A DNA stretch of 64,000 bases, from assembly GCA_029582165.1 (NCBI GenBank), contig CM055881.1, positions 24,409,594-24,473,593 on the forward strand. The letters are read 5' to 3'. A program made the translations under genes and the position numbers. Every line of letters begins with the position of its first letter. Positions within the stretch are counted from its first letter, which is position 1. Positions 45,641 through 57,711 of the stretch are shown in pieces. The notes below the pieces were generated by a model that saw nothing but the letters and a program-made list of their open reading frames with translations, was not told where the DNA came from and did not search any database. Source of the DNA: Portulaca oleracea (Eukaryota > Streptophyta > Magnoliopsida > Caryophyllales > Portulacaceae).

Positions 45641-46682
45641 ACTTAGAAATGCCCAAAAGAGGAATTCTACTACTAATAAAAGTAACTAGGATTTGCATGA
45701 TTTCTTTTTTGTTTGTAATGTTTTGAGGGAATATGCATAGGTGCGTTAAATATACTTTATTTATTAAATTAGATTTTTAACTGATCATCTTTAAATTAAT
45801 TATTTCTATGCTCAAATTAGCATGTAAATAACAGTATTACCTATTATATGTGTATAATTTTGTGATACATGCTTTGTATGTATATTGCTCTTTCAAACCA
45901 ATAATAAGGAGGAGAAGAAGAAGAACTTGAAAATGAAAACATATAAATATATCCAATTGCCTGATAATTTTTAGTAGCAGTAAGAGAATTGTGTGATGGT
46001 GATGTATTGTAGAGGAAAGAGACTACGGGATTGCTAGAATGAGTAGCCATGAAAACTGAAAAAGCAGATGTAAATATGTACAAACTAGTAGAGTATTGAG
46101 TTTACGTTGGAATTTTGTGCTTTACAGGTCTGCATGATGTGGCTTCTTGGCTATTTCATATGCTCACTGCTTTAGTGTTTTTTCAAGGTGAATATAATAA
46201 TACAAGTATAAGATATGTATGGCCTAACTTTTACAACTACTATGATGTTAAAAATAACTTGAGAAAATGCGCTAAACATTAATTTTTATGGAAGCTTCAA
46301 CTATTTTCCAAAACAATTTGAATAAAAATAAACCCCAAGAGTAGAGGCAGCAAATTACCGTTTCTACTTGTATTTATCAAAGAAAAAGGGCCAATCATGA
46401 TGATTCTGAATTTATGATGATTTTCATTAATGTCTAAGTTCTAATATATAATTAGAATTATCATATTCTTTTAGCTTGGATTATTATTATTTTCTAAAGC
46501 CTCTCACAGTATGTTTATCTTTATGACCACTCTATGCACATTTCTTTTTTTATTATTTTGTAGTCTTCTAATATGTATGATAATCTTACTCTTATAAAGT
46601 AGTTATTATCAAGTTAAATATTCACATTAACTAATCTATAAATTTTAATGAATAGTATATTTAATTGCTAATATAAAACGTA

Positions 46683-46940
46683 CTCCATCTGTTCCATATT
46701 AATTGTCATACTTTTGACTTTCACGGTCTTCAATATCACTCTTTGATTGATAATTTCTTACATAATATGTTATTAACAATTGCAATATTATACTTTTATG
46801 ATACTATTTTTCATTAGGAATCTAATGGTAGTAATTTTATATAGCTACTCATTGTATATATTGAGAAATTTAGGGTCAAATTTTTTGTAATTTAATTGCA
46901 CGATTTCCAAAGACGATAGTTAATATAGAACGGAGAGAGT
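46683..46940. mobile_element. Stowaway MITE
   Basis: CTCCATCTGTTCC at the left and GAACGGAGAGAG at the right are the conserved Stowaway (Tc1/mariner) termini, flanked by TA at 46681-46682 and 46941-46942. The interior begins ATATTAATTGTCATACTTTT, typical of this class. 258 bp. Confidence 0.85.
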
Positions 46941-46942
46941 AA

Positions 46943-48796
46943 CTAAGAAAATACAAAATAAAAGAACAAAGTATAAGTACAACTTTATGTCAAACAAGAA
47001 AAAAATAGTAAAAGCAAGTACATTATAAATTTGCTTAGACCAACGTACACTCGAAACTACGTGGTACAGTGAAGCATGTTTTCGGTGAAATGAGTCAACC
47101 TGGCACCTGTTGACATGCATATGCACGTTGAGCCACAAACTCGGCATTCATGTCACCCCAACGCCCCCAAATATTGAGCCACCCGTCATGACTGGTGTGG
47201 GTTTAACGCTCGCAATTGACGCTTTCAGAGAGTACCTATTAATGAATGTTTACAATATTAGGAAACCTTTAAATGAACGAGATGATGATGAGTTATTGAA
47301 TCCATACTATGTTGATGCAACGATAATTTGTGAGTAGTATATAAGGTCTAACCTCAATATCACTTGGATAAGTAAATTGCATTGATCTTATGTAAGTGTA
47401 TGAGAAACTTGGATTGACGAACCCAAATTGTAATTGTATATGTTATATTGACATTCCACCTGGCTACTAGTAATTACCACTTGAACTCTATGCTATAAAA
47501 ATCAATTTGGTGTCCAAGTTTTAACATTTTTGTATCCAATACATTTTAGCATTCAAAACATTATCACATTAAACACACCCTATGCTCGAATATTCTTCTT
47601 GTCATTGTTGCTTACAAGGTGAGACAAGAATAACAAAATAGTGGTGATTGAGTTCTTACACTTTCTTTGTATAGAAAATCATAATACAAAAGTGGAATGT
47701 GTATTTATATCCATTGCATAACTCCCAGTCCTCGCTGTATTAGAATGGTAAACTCTATGAAACTTAAGAAACTTACAACAATTACTTGAATTTAACATGC
47801 GACAATGAATGCAACATCCCTACTAATGAGAACAACATTATTCCCACAACTAAAACCAACGTCACATTTTTCAAGATAATACCGACAAAGTTGTAAAGTT
47901 ACATGTATACACCATTACTTATACTTCCATTCATAACCATGCCTACCGAAGTTACATTAACTTACAACACCACATTGTTCCAACTCATCGATACACATAC
48001 AATCACAATTACTGAACCACAAAGGCCCATAAACCACAAAGAAACCTAAATTAAAGTAACAAAGCATAGCAACGTAAACCCCCATAAAGCGACTGTCTCC
48101 CTGGTTTAGTATACTCGTATCCTATTTTTCAATAATTGATTCTTCGCACATGACTACTGTTGATCCTCTAAATCAGTGTTGCAAAGATGTTGTTGTAAAT
48201 TTCTAATGTCTTCATGTAATGTCTCCTTCTTGCGAAGGGTAGCCACTACAGTTCACATCGTACTCTCACATACCACCACACCAAGCCATTTGAAGAATCT
48301 GCCACCTCATTCAACGCCTACATTCATGCAAACTACAAAGCACCTTCTCGAGTTGAGAGATGTCCACGATGTCTTCACATATTTGGCCACAATTGCACTT
48401 TCTTTCTTCATTTGGATAGCATAGGCAAGAGTAGCAAGCAGGAAAAATTCACTTGATGGATACCACATGCTTTGCAACTACAAGTCTACGACCAATAATA
48501 TCATAATATGAACGACACAACTTATGACAAACAAATACCAACAACTACCAATCATATCATACAATTGGGACAACTAGCTCCTCAATGAAGCCCTTTAATA
48601 GTTTGACGCTAGCATGAAATAGAAGTATATAGGGAAATATACATACGAATTATGGACTCCAACATACATCAAAGCAGTTACCACCTAACTACTTCACACC
48701 CAATTCGATTTGCATTGGACAACCATAGTACCACAATATCCAACACACAAATCCTTCTATAATGGGAATGCAAACAGACAAGGATGAATGTGTAAT
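46943..48796. other. Intergenic, no gene recognised
   Basis: Short frames (47110-47337 and 48176-48424) have no recognisable domain. The composition is CA/ACA-rich from about 47800 to 48700. I see no clear boundaries of a mobile element. Confidence 0.4.
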
Positions 48797-49550
48797 TGAA
48801 AGAACCCTAGAGGGGGGTGAATAAGGTTATTGAAAATCTACACACTTAATGAGGACGTTAGAAAAACTAATTTTGACTTTTGTCAAGATTCGACAACACA
48901 ATGAACAAATACTTTAATATTTTATTGAATTCATAAGCTTGAGGACATTACAGAACATATGGAAATAAATGAACTCAGTAGTGGAAAGACTTGAGGGCCT
49001 TAAGACTGTTTACAGGGGGGGGATCACAGACTTGGATCCTAGAAGGTAACATTCACCAGTTGATTGATGAAGATCTCACTCATTGAAGAACACTTAACAA
49101 GATATTCAGTTACAGAAAAATCGGAGGGCCTCACTAGAATACTCTCTGGTTACTCACTAACTCACCAATTACATAATTGGCTACAACTCAAAAATTTTCT
49201 CTCTAAATTTCCTACACACTTCGATTACTTCCTTGGAATCGAATAATTTCTTCAGCAATCTGGTTGAATTGTTTTATACTCATCTTCCTTGATTCCTTTC
49301 CTTTTTTTTGCTGCAACAGTTTTGAGGCTAGGATATCCTAGATTTGTGGATCCTTGCCTTATTCGTTTTGATCCCAATCGCACATATTGGAAAGTCCTTT
49401 CAACATCTTTTTCTCCAAATATTCCGCATATAATAGGAAGAGGATTGCATCATGGATTTTATATGCTAAATGATGAAAAGAATAAAGGTCAAGATACTTC
49501 CCTAAGTGAGTTCGCAATTTTGCTCCTTTCGATCAAAATCCAGGAGAAGG
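48797..49550. repeat. Diverged copia LTR-like segment related to 6146/9242
   Basis: It shares with the nested element's LTRs the start GAACCCTAGAGGGGGGTGAAT, the word GGTTACTCACTAACTCACCA, CTTGATTCC and AGATACTTCCCTAA near its end, in the same order. The part at about 49297-49490 differs and looks coding-like (see findings). No primer-binding site or gag follows on either side. Confidence 0.6.
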
Positions 49551-50559
49551 TCCTCCATGGGGAATGCAGTGAGGGCGTCATAGAGTGTGATGTGGAGGAT
49601 GTTGGTTCTGCAGGGTGGAGTCTACAAATGCTTTGATTGCTTCCGGATTTGTGTGGTTTCCATCAATATCCTTCCTTCATTTTGTAATTTTGTCTTTCAT
49701 ATCAAAACTTCGTCTGAGGTCCTTGTCTGGCTCTGTCTGAGGTCCTTGGTGAATGTAGAGGTAATGTCCTTGACCATAGTCCCAACAGTAATAATTAGAT
49801 GTTTAAATTAAAGGACAAGAAGCTCAACAAAAAGATATAACAAGAAACGAGCATTACATTGTGGAACAAAGTATTGAAGGACTTTAAATGAGTGTTCCTT
49901 GAATTAGGTGTGCCTATTTATGTGTCGTGAAGCATTAGAAGGATGTGTGAGGGCGTCTAACAAAACAACAACCTAACATCTTATCAATGTGGGTTGTACA
50001 AAAATCAACATTAATATTTAAAGAACAATGTCACGAGTAATAGGTATAGAGTTGGAAAATGAACAGATTTTGTCAAGAATTGCATACAAAATCAACAACA
50101 TAGTGCACAACAACAATGTGGAGGGGGCGTACATTATTTATTCATTATTTTTTCAACACCATATAAAATCAATAGCACAACAACAACTTGTGACAAACTT
50201 TTCTCGAGAAACCATACATCCCTATGAATACAGCACTTGATTTCTTCAATTACAAAACCCAAATTGTACCACAAAACCAACATGAGGAAACCAACACCAA
50301 TTTCAAGTTACATGATTCAAACTCTACATTACCAAATTCAGAAACCAAAACCTTAGACCTTAACGTCTGCTCCCTAACAATAATATGAATGGAAGAAATT
50401 GAAATAATTTCACCTACACACGAAGCAACAAATCAAATTGATACGCATAAAACCTAGAAAAGCACAACTCAACATAGAGAGGAAGAAACGCAAAAACAAG
50501 GAATTCATTCGTCAGAATACCCAAAATCAAAAAACTTAACTGCCTCTTAATTGCTAAAC

Positions 50560-50792
50560 TTGGGCGACCACCGTGAAGGTCAATAACAATGACATCGTAG
50601 TTTGTCGGTATTTTGTTGTTACCCGTCAATAACAATGAACATTTTCAAGTGGTCATTATAGTTGTTAACTAGGGAAGCTATAACAATGAATGACGATGAA
50701 CATTTTTTTGGTCGTTAAAAGCCTTTAACAATGAAATATTACATTTTTAACAATCAAATTGTTCATTGTTAGAGACCAATTTTTTACTAGTG
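50560..50792. mobile_element. Terminal part of a second CACTA-type transposon
   Basis: The right boundary TTTTTTACTAGTG (50780-50792) is the inverse of CACTAGTAAAAAA. The 220 bp inside carry repeated AACAATGAA/TTCATTGTT words as subterminal motifs. The other terminus was not located. Confidence 0.5.
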
Positions 50793-51716
50793 AGGTCTCT
50801 GGATTATAACGATGTAGTTCATGTACTACCTCACCCGCTATAATATTATCATTCTTTGTTTTACATGCTTTAATTTTAAAATTTTGTGACAACTTTTTTT
50901 TCTATAGAAACTCGATCCCGTGAGCGTCACTTTGGTGGGAAGTGTAGGAGCACCCCCCCCCTCCCCCCAACCCAAAATACTTTCACCTTTATCCCCTCAT
51001 TCTTTGGTTCAAAGATCATGGAGCTCTCACGCAGTTTTATCAATTTTCATGAAATTCCGTGGAAGGTTCATGTTTTTTTAAAATTTACTTCATGCATGTT
51101 AATTCTTTTTATTTACTTAGATGTTTTCCTATTTTTTTTTAAAGAATACCTTAAGCAATTGACTCACATAGTAAGTCGTGTGTGTTCACTGCCTAGGCGG
51201 ATTCAGGCCTAGTGGGCTCACTCGAGATACCCTACAAGTCATTTAGTGGGTCTACCCAGGGTTAGATAGCAGCAACACGACCTTGGGATCCTCGCGAATC
51301 CCACAATAGTGGGTTTGACTTAAGCCTTGTCCAGAACTCCAGTAGGCGGACTTCAGCCTTTGCTCAAGGCACTAGTTTCTCGGGGCCTGGGATCAACGCG
51401 GATTTCTGTCTGGAAGGCTCAGGCGAACTCCAGGCTGGGTCATCCTATCGAAATCACCGAAGAACAAAATATGTTGGATTAAAATCTAGTTAAATTAGAA
51501 GCTTCTTAACAACATGAAATAATATTTGATCAAAAATAATGTTAGTGCATAAAAATAATTAAAATGCACCCTAGGAAACAAAAGTAACCTAAAGTCAATC
51601 TTGACACTTTGTGGGAGACTGTGCCCTCTAGGTCGCGGGCTCTATAATATAACATAGATTTATGTCTGTGTGTGTGTGTGTAAGTGTGTGTATACATACA
51701 CACGTACACACACATG
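50793..51716. other. Intergenic, with a GC-richer unique block
   Basis: 51180-51450 is clearly richer in G+C than its surroundings (GGCGGATTCAGGCC, GATCCTCGCGAATCC, GGCCTGGGATCAACGCGG) but has no open frame or recognisable domain. The GT/AC microsatellite at 51662-51715 forms an imperfect palindrome. Confidence 0.4.
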
Positions 51717-52332
51717 TAGAGTGAGCACAGTTCGAGTCGGTTCGGTTCAGGTTATTTAGACTAGTTAACCGAATTTTCGGTTCGAATCGTAACTGGATAA
51801 AGCGGTTAACTAGGCATCGGTTAATCAATTTTTCAGTTCAGTTAACGATTACTCACGTTTAGCCGATTACAATTATCAAATGTTATCTCACCCCAGTTTT
51901 TTAACGAAAAACAAATTGGGTCAATACTAGGCTAGCGCAGCCACTACTCAGCAGCAACAGGCATCAACTAGCACGTACCGGCACCAGCAGCAGTCACAGC
52001 CAATAACTTCCAACAATGGAAACTGCCAGCACTAGCACCAGCACTAGCCACAACCAATAGCTTCCAACAATGGCAACTACCAGCATAGGCAGTAGCCTAT
52101 CAATTTGTTCAGAATTTGAAAATGTTAAATGAAATACATAAAAAAATTTATCAGTTCGGTTTGGTTAGTCGTCGGTTCGATATTCATGAATCAGAACCGA
52201 ACCAAATAGCCTATCAGTTCATCGGTTTGGTTAACTACTTTTTTTCCTCTCGGTAAGGATTTTCTAGTTCTCAATTCGGTTTGAATGATTCTCGGTTTGA
52301 TTTTTCAGTTACGTTTTTTCGCTTACCCCTAC
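51717..52332. mobile_element. Putative hAT-type MITE rich in GGTTCGGTT motifs
   Basis: The left end GTAGAGTGAGC and the inverted right end GTAGGGGTAAGC resemble each other. The outer thirds are full of TCGGTTCGGTT/AACCGAA words, and the middle contains a twice-repeated CCAATA(A/G)CTTCCAACAATGG segment (51992-52080). Flanks are CA-repeats, so a target duplication cannot be read. Confidence 0.45.
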
Positions 52333-53224
52333 ACATACACACATACATATATACATACATACGAATAACCTCAAATTCAATTTCTAACGTTTCTACTTCA
52401 AATTAATAACCTCAAATTAAAATTTAATTAGTTTAAATTTCATACATACATAGATATATACATGCAAACATACACACGAATAACCACAAATTCAACTTCT
52501 AATGTTTGTACTTCAATTGAATTTAAGTAAATTCTAATATTTAAATTCAACTTTACATGATTAGGAACATGTTATTTAGCTAATTCTGTGTATCCAAGCA
52601 TTCTTATATATTTAACTCTATATACGAATAAAAGAGTCTACTTCTATATTCAAGATTTAAAAATGATAGACTAACTCGTGATAAAGAGATCCTCTATTTT
52701 TATCATTCTTTGATTAGAATGCAATTTACATGACATTGAAGTGTTTAAAATCACTGAGAACGTTTTGGAATATTATAGAATATCTCTAGTACCCAAGCGA
52801 CGACCAATCCATCTAATCATCATAATATTGTGTAAAAAGGATCCCAATTTCATAAAGATCAATGGATGTTGTAACTATTTTCAACATCACAATTAATCTA
52901 TAATATTTGTGACAGAGAAGCAACAAATCAATTTAGAAGGCATGTAAAATTCGTAGTAAATGGAGGAAGGTATTTGCCAAGAGTTACCAAAACTTACAAA
53001 AACTTACATGTTTATTAATAAGTAGTTTTCCTCAAAAGTTTTACTTTGTTAAAAAAAAATGACATTTTAATTCCGTGATACTTATCAATATATATTTTAT
53101 TTACTAAAAGCAACCAAAACTTAACTTTTACTAGACCATCCACTTATCAAGGAATTTCAGATGCCACACTTTAACAAATTACATGATATCGGAAAAATAT
53201 ATACAGTTTGTATCAAATGCGTAT

Positions 53225-53767
53225 GGATTATTGGACAAAAATAAAACTAACTTTGGGGGTATTGGTCGATAATAATACAAACAATTTTGTTGGACACTAG
53301 TGGTACCAACAATGGTCCTATTTTCCAGCAATAGTACACGACCGAGCTGGTAGGTTTCTTACTACGCAGAAAGATTATGTATCGCCTAATTGCTTGAGCT
53401 AAAGACCAGAGTAAGTTGAAAAAACGTAAATGGTCATTTTTTATGCCAATTAAGCAACATTAATAAACTTTGCTATACAATAATGTAAAAAAAACAATTT
53501 GATTGTTTTCTAGATAAATTGATCAATGCTGCATAGATGGCAAAAAAAAAAAAATCGGCGGTCGACATTTTTTCCACTTGTTCCAGCTTCAAGCTCACAC
53601 AATTAGGCGACAAGTCGTCTTTTCACCAAGTTAATTACCTATCAACTTGGCAACGTACTACTGCTGGTAAATAGGTCCATAGTTGGTACCACTAGTTTCC
53701 AACAAAATTGTTGGTATTATTATCGATCAATACCCGCAAAGTTCGTATTATTGTTGTCCAATAACCC
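53225..53767. mobile_element. Mutator-type MITE with about 110-bp terminal inverted repeats
   Basis: AATGCGTAT flanks both ends (53216-53224 and 53768-53776), the 9-bp duplication typical of Mutator-like elements. The arms start GGATTATTGGACAA and, inverted, GGGTTATTGGACAA, and run inward through CGATAATAATAC, AACAATTTTGTTGGA and CTAGTGGTACCAAC for more than 100 bp. 543 bp with no coding frame. Confidence 0.85.
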
Positions 53768-54157
53768 AATGCGTATTATACGTACATAAAAGTATATGAA
53801 TTTTGTCAAGGTTATACATAATCATAAAAATTAATAATAATTGTATTTTTTTCTATATGTAACAATATAAAATATTAATATGGTAATTACAAAATCACCA
53901 AAACATTCCTAAATCGCATAATTTTCACGTACATTACCTTACCAACACTAACATGAACCAATTTGTATTCATTTTCACTAACTTGCATCAACCTGCATTA
54001 ACCTACGCTTACTTGCAAACTATACTTTTTCAAAAACCCTAAAGAACATGCCCTAAACATGCATGATATATAGTTGTTATGTAGAGAAATCAAAATGATA
54101 TTCAAATCATATCGACCGCAAATATGTGGTAATATACTTTCAACAAACTAATTAGAT

Positions 54158-54730
54158 TTTTATCCCTTGAAGTTCTGAGAAAGTAGGATTTTGCCTCTCA
54201 GATTTCAAAAATTAGGTTTAGCCTAACTCAACTTTAAACCATAATTATTTTACCCCTTTCCTGACGAAAGACAAATTACCTCTGTAGAAGGGTGTAATAA
54301 GTCTGAAATGAACCTAATTAAATGTATCAAAATACATATTTACCCCTCCCTAGAAAAATAATACAGTGTTGCCTCTCTTTTCATCGTTGTTTAGGTCGCT
54401 CTGCTCGAAACACTGGATGAATCGAAGAATGGAAACTCAGATATTGAATGACGATAAGGAAGGGTGGGGTGAGTTTAATTTGTCACTTGTGCAAATGGAT
54501 TTTTAATTTGAATAGATGACATTTCTGTCGTTAATATTAATTGAGGGCACTTATGTTAGTTCACATTAATTTAAATATTAATTTCAACTGTAAGTATTTT
54601 TTTAATCTTTAATACAAAAGTAAGGTGGGGTATTTATTATTTAGTTTGAAGTTGAGATAGTGCAAACCCAATTTTCAAATATTGAGGGGTAAAAATCATA
54701 CTTTCTCTAAACTTCAAGAATTAACAACCT
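54158..54730. mobile_element. Foldback element with diverged long inverted repeats
   Basis: The left arm CTTGAAGTTCTGAGAAAGTA...ACTCAACTTTAAACCATAATTATTTTACCCC is mirrored at the right by GGGGTATTTATTATTTAGTTTGAAGTTGAG...TACTTTCTCTAAACTTCAAG. The arms exceed 90 bp with scattered differences. No clear target duplication was found. Non-coding. Confidence 0.6.
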
Positions 54731-54867
54731 AACTAGTTCTACTTTAAACTAATGAAATACACATTTTTTTTAAAAATTTAAATATATATATACGTATAAT
54801 TTTTAGGATAATTTAAATGTAATTAATGGTTAATAGGCATCTTAACTTAAATATTTAATACTGTTAA

Positions 54868-55260
54868 CTAGCGTTGTATATCTTGTGCGATGCACGGAAA
54901 GTTTTTTTTGTATTTATATGTCATTTGTTTTTCAGTGTAATTGCATAACAATTATCGTTTCAAACAATAATTAGAATTTTAAAACATTATACAACAATTT
55001 TACTATCATTATCTTTGTATTTTCTCTGTACAGATTTTCTTTAAAATTAATTTAGATAATATAGTTGTGGAGGATGCTAAAATCCATTTTTTTCAATATT
55101 ATCTTAATAACGTATAATATAGAACAATAGTAATTTTTTTATTAGTCAGTTCGAATAAATGCAAGCAACTCTATAATTCCTTTCGAATCTTTCTCAATAA
55201 CATGCAAAAAAACAAATATTTTATCTTAAACATAGGAATAATGATTAATATAAGTTTTTT
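54868..55260 (-). mobile_element. Helitron-like element, 3' end at 54868
   Basis: On the minus strand it ends with hairpin CGTGCATCGCAC, then AAGATATACAACG and CTAG followed by T, nearly identical to the end at 4681. The next about 270 bp align with 4681-4960 (TTTATATGT, TTCAAAATTAATTTAGATAA-like words). No coding region. Confidence 0.6.
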
Positions 55261-55280
55261 TTATTAAAATAATTATCGTG

Positions 55281-55840
55281 ATCCTCATGTTCATCGTGAT
55301 CCTCATGTTCATCATGATCATCATGTTACTCAGGTTCATTGTGATGTGATCATCATGATTATCAGGATTATCATGTTCATCAAGTTCACTATGATCAAAA
55401 GATCACCATGATCATCATGTTCTTCAATTCTTCTTCTCAGCTCCATGCCTGCAGCTCACCAAGAAATGCTGGTTTAATTAAGAAATGTAGATGGAGGAGT
55501 TGAAAAAATGGTTGTGATTCATCTCAGCTCCACGCCTCAGCCGACTTCATCAATTTTTATCATGTTCATCAAGTTCATCATGATCATCATGATCCTCATC
55601 TTCATCATGTTCATCAGGTTCACTGTGATCAAGTAATCATCATGATCATCATGTTCATCAGGTTCACTGTGATCAAAAGATCTCCACGATCATCATGTTT
55701 TTCAACTCTTCTTCTCATCTCCACGCTTGCAGCTCATCAAGAAATGTTGGTTTAATTAAGAAATGCAGATGGAGAAGTTGAAAAAATGTTTGTGATTCAT
55801 CTCAGTTCCACGCCTCAGCCAACCTCATCAATTTTTCTTG
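55281..55840. repeat. Tandemly duplicated unit with TCATGATCATC arrays
   Basis: Two copies of a roughly 280-bp unit. Each consists of an array of TCATGATCATCATGTTCATC-like words (55281-55420 and 55558-55695) followed by a 160-bp segment (about 55395-55555 and 55680-55838) sharing GCTGGTTTAATTAAGAAATG, GTTGAAAAAATG and GTGATTCATCTCAG. Identity by eye is about 85-90%. Non-coding. Confidence 0.75.
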
Positions 55841-56034
55841 GGATAGCAAGCACGCGTGCATCAGTTCCCATACCCCCACAGATTTTCTTTTATTTTCACT
55901 TATGGGGTCACGTGAGGGCTGGGATTTAAAGGAAAAATGAGTTTTTTTTTTTCAATACCATTGATCTATGATCCAAGGGTTGTTAATCACTCTTCTCTCA
56001 TTCTCACCAAAAACCCCTTCTCACCCTATCTACT

Positions 56035-56065
<31 letters not shown>

Positions 56066-56070
<5 letters not shown>

Positions 56071-56563
56071 AAATTGGATTATAATAATCCTAACTTTTGC
56101 AAATTGGATGGCAATAATCCCTACTTTCAGTTTGTATTCTGGTGGTCCAAAAAAAAAATTGTATTGTAGTGGTACCAAATCCACCTCCAAATTCTTTTTA
56201 TTTTTTTTCTTTCCTACTCAATATTGTTTTTGTTTTTTCGTTCCTGCTCCCAGAAAGGTAATGAAGTATAGTTACTAAAACAATTTTTAAATTATTTTTT
56301 TGAAACTCCGAGCAATTATTATGATTTTTTAAAAGGATTAAAAGTGAAAAATCATAAAAAAAATCGAAACAAATTGAAAACAATTGGGAGAAACGCCGTA
56401 AATTCATTAAAAATCTTGGTAAAGTGTTATACTAAGTTTTGAATCAAACGCAACACAAAATATACTATATTTAGAGTATACTCTCGTGATGTCCCACTAC
56501 AATCCAATTTTATTTTTATTTTTTTGGACCATCAGAATCCAAATTTATAGTTAGAATTATTGT
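56066..56563. mobile_element. Foldback MITE, GGAAAATTGGATTATAATAA family, copy 1
   Basis: The left arm AATAATCCCTACTTTCAGTT, TTCTGGTGGTCC, TTGTATTGTAGTGG is mirrored at the right by CCACTACAATCCAA, GGACCATCAGAATCC, AGTTAGAATTATTG. The right terminus merges with a TA microsatellite. Related to 62035-62560 in opposite orientation. Confidence 0.6.

Positions 56564-56571
<8 letters not shown>

Positions 56572-56649
<78 letters not shown>
56572..56649. repeat. (TA)n microsatellite, left of long-TIR element
   Basis: About 38 uninterrupted AT/TA units. A second (TA)n run lies at 57670-57707 on the other side of the element, suggesting insertion into a single microsatellite. Confidence 0.95.
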
Positions 56650-56650
<1 letters not shown>

Positions 56651-57665
56651 GGTTTTGCTAATCGTCGCCCTGGGGGCGATGGTTAAGAAAGAATTTTACC
56701 TATTTTTTTTATTTTGTAATTCTTATATAAAATAATAAAAGATTACCTTTCCAATAAAAAATGTTATATTATCTAATCAAATCTACAAAAATCTTATCAT
56801 TACCTAATTAAAATTTGCTAATTATCTTTTTAAATATAAACTCTGTATACAAAAATATTATATTATCTAATCAAATCTATCTATGAAAGAATCCTAGAGG
56901 GGATGATGAAAGCAGACGCTCTGCTGAGACCTGAGGGTAGTCATCGAGTAGTGGCTGCTGTTGGATACATCACTTTGCAACCCTGTTTGTATCATAGCAT
57001 TCATGATTTTGTTTTCGAGTTTTGAGCTGCAACAAGTTACGTTAGTCCCATCTTTTTTCACTCGTAGTCTTCTCCTTTGCCCTTGGAGATGGGCTTTGAC
57101 AGCATTATTCTCATTCATACGACATTCCTTTTGTTTTCAGACAATTAATACTGAGTCAATACTTGTAACTGTGGTTACCATCTTCCGGTTGTGTAATTTT
57201 AGCTATTACTGAAGGCTGCTCTTGTGGCAGTTTTTTGCAATCCTTAATAAGTTAATCATACATTTAAATGATTCAGCTTCCTTCCTATTATTTTAGTATT
57301 GTTACAATACTTGAAGCTGAGGGTTATGGTAGCTCTGTAATGTGCAAATCACCAATTAGCTTTGTCTTCCCTATAGTTGGGTGGAGTCCCTAATTGCAGA
57401 AGGTCCAAAACATCATACAAAGTGTTGCATGTTTGTGTTTTACTCAGACTGTCGAATGACTGAGTATAAATGGTTTGCGGAAATAAAATCTCAATAATTA
57501 GAAAATGTTAATTAGGTAATGATGAGATTTTTGTAGATTTGATTAGATAATATAACATTTTTTTATTAGAAACGTAATATTTTATTATTTTATATAAGAT
57601 TCACAAAATAAAAAAAAAGGTAAGATTATCTCTTAACCATCGCCCCCAGGGCGACGATTAGCAAA

Positions 57666-57669
<4 letters not shown>
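56650..57669. mobile_element. Element with about 180-bp terminal inverted repeats, possible captured sequence
   Basis: The left end CGGTTTTGCTAATCGTCGCC and the right end, inverted, are identical for the first 39 bases and nearly so for about 180 bp (ATGTTATATTATCTAATCAA, TCTACAAAAATCT, ATCATTACCTAATTAA on both arms). Both sides are flanked by TA repeats. The central about 590 bp (56884-57475) is less AT-rich than the arms, is not repeated elsewhere in the window and looks like transcript-derived sequence, but no domain is recognised in its short frames. Long TIRs plus a unique core resemble Pack-MULE-type elements. No transposase is present. Confidence 0.75.

Positions 57670-57707
<38 letters not shown>

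Positions 57708-57711
<4 letters not shown>

Noticed and set aside
45844..46083. Possible small gene with a serine-rich tail on the minus strand
   Set aside because: Serine codons come from a TTC/TCT-rich tract (GAAGAAGAAG on the plus strand); no family resemblance, and the frame is short.
47110..47337. 75-codon frame with charged C-terminus (NERDDDELLNPYYVDATIICE)
   Set aside because: Protein-like in places but isolated, without recognisable domain, introns or promoter; left within the intergenic entry.
51180..51450. GC-rich block that could be a SINE or RNA gene
   Set aside because: I could not find A and B boxes, a poly-A tail, a target duplication or a foldable cloverleaf.
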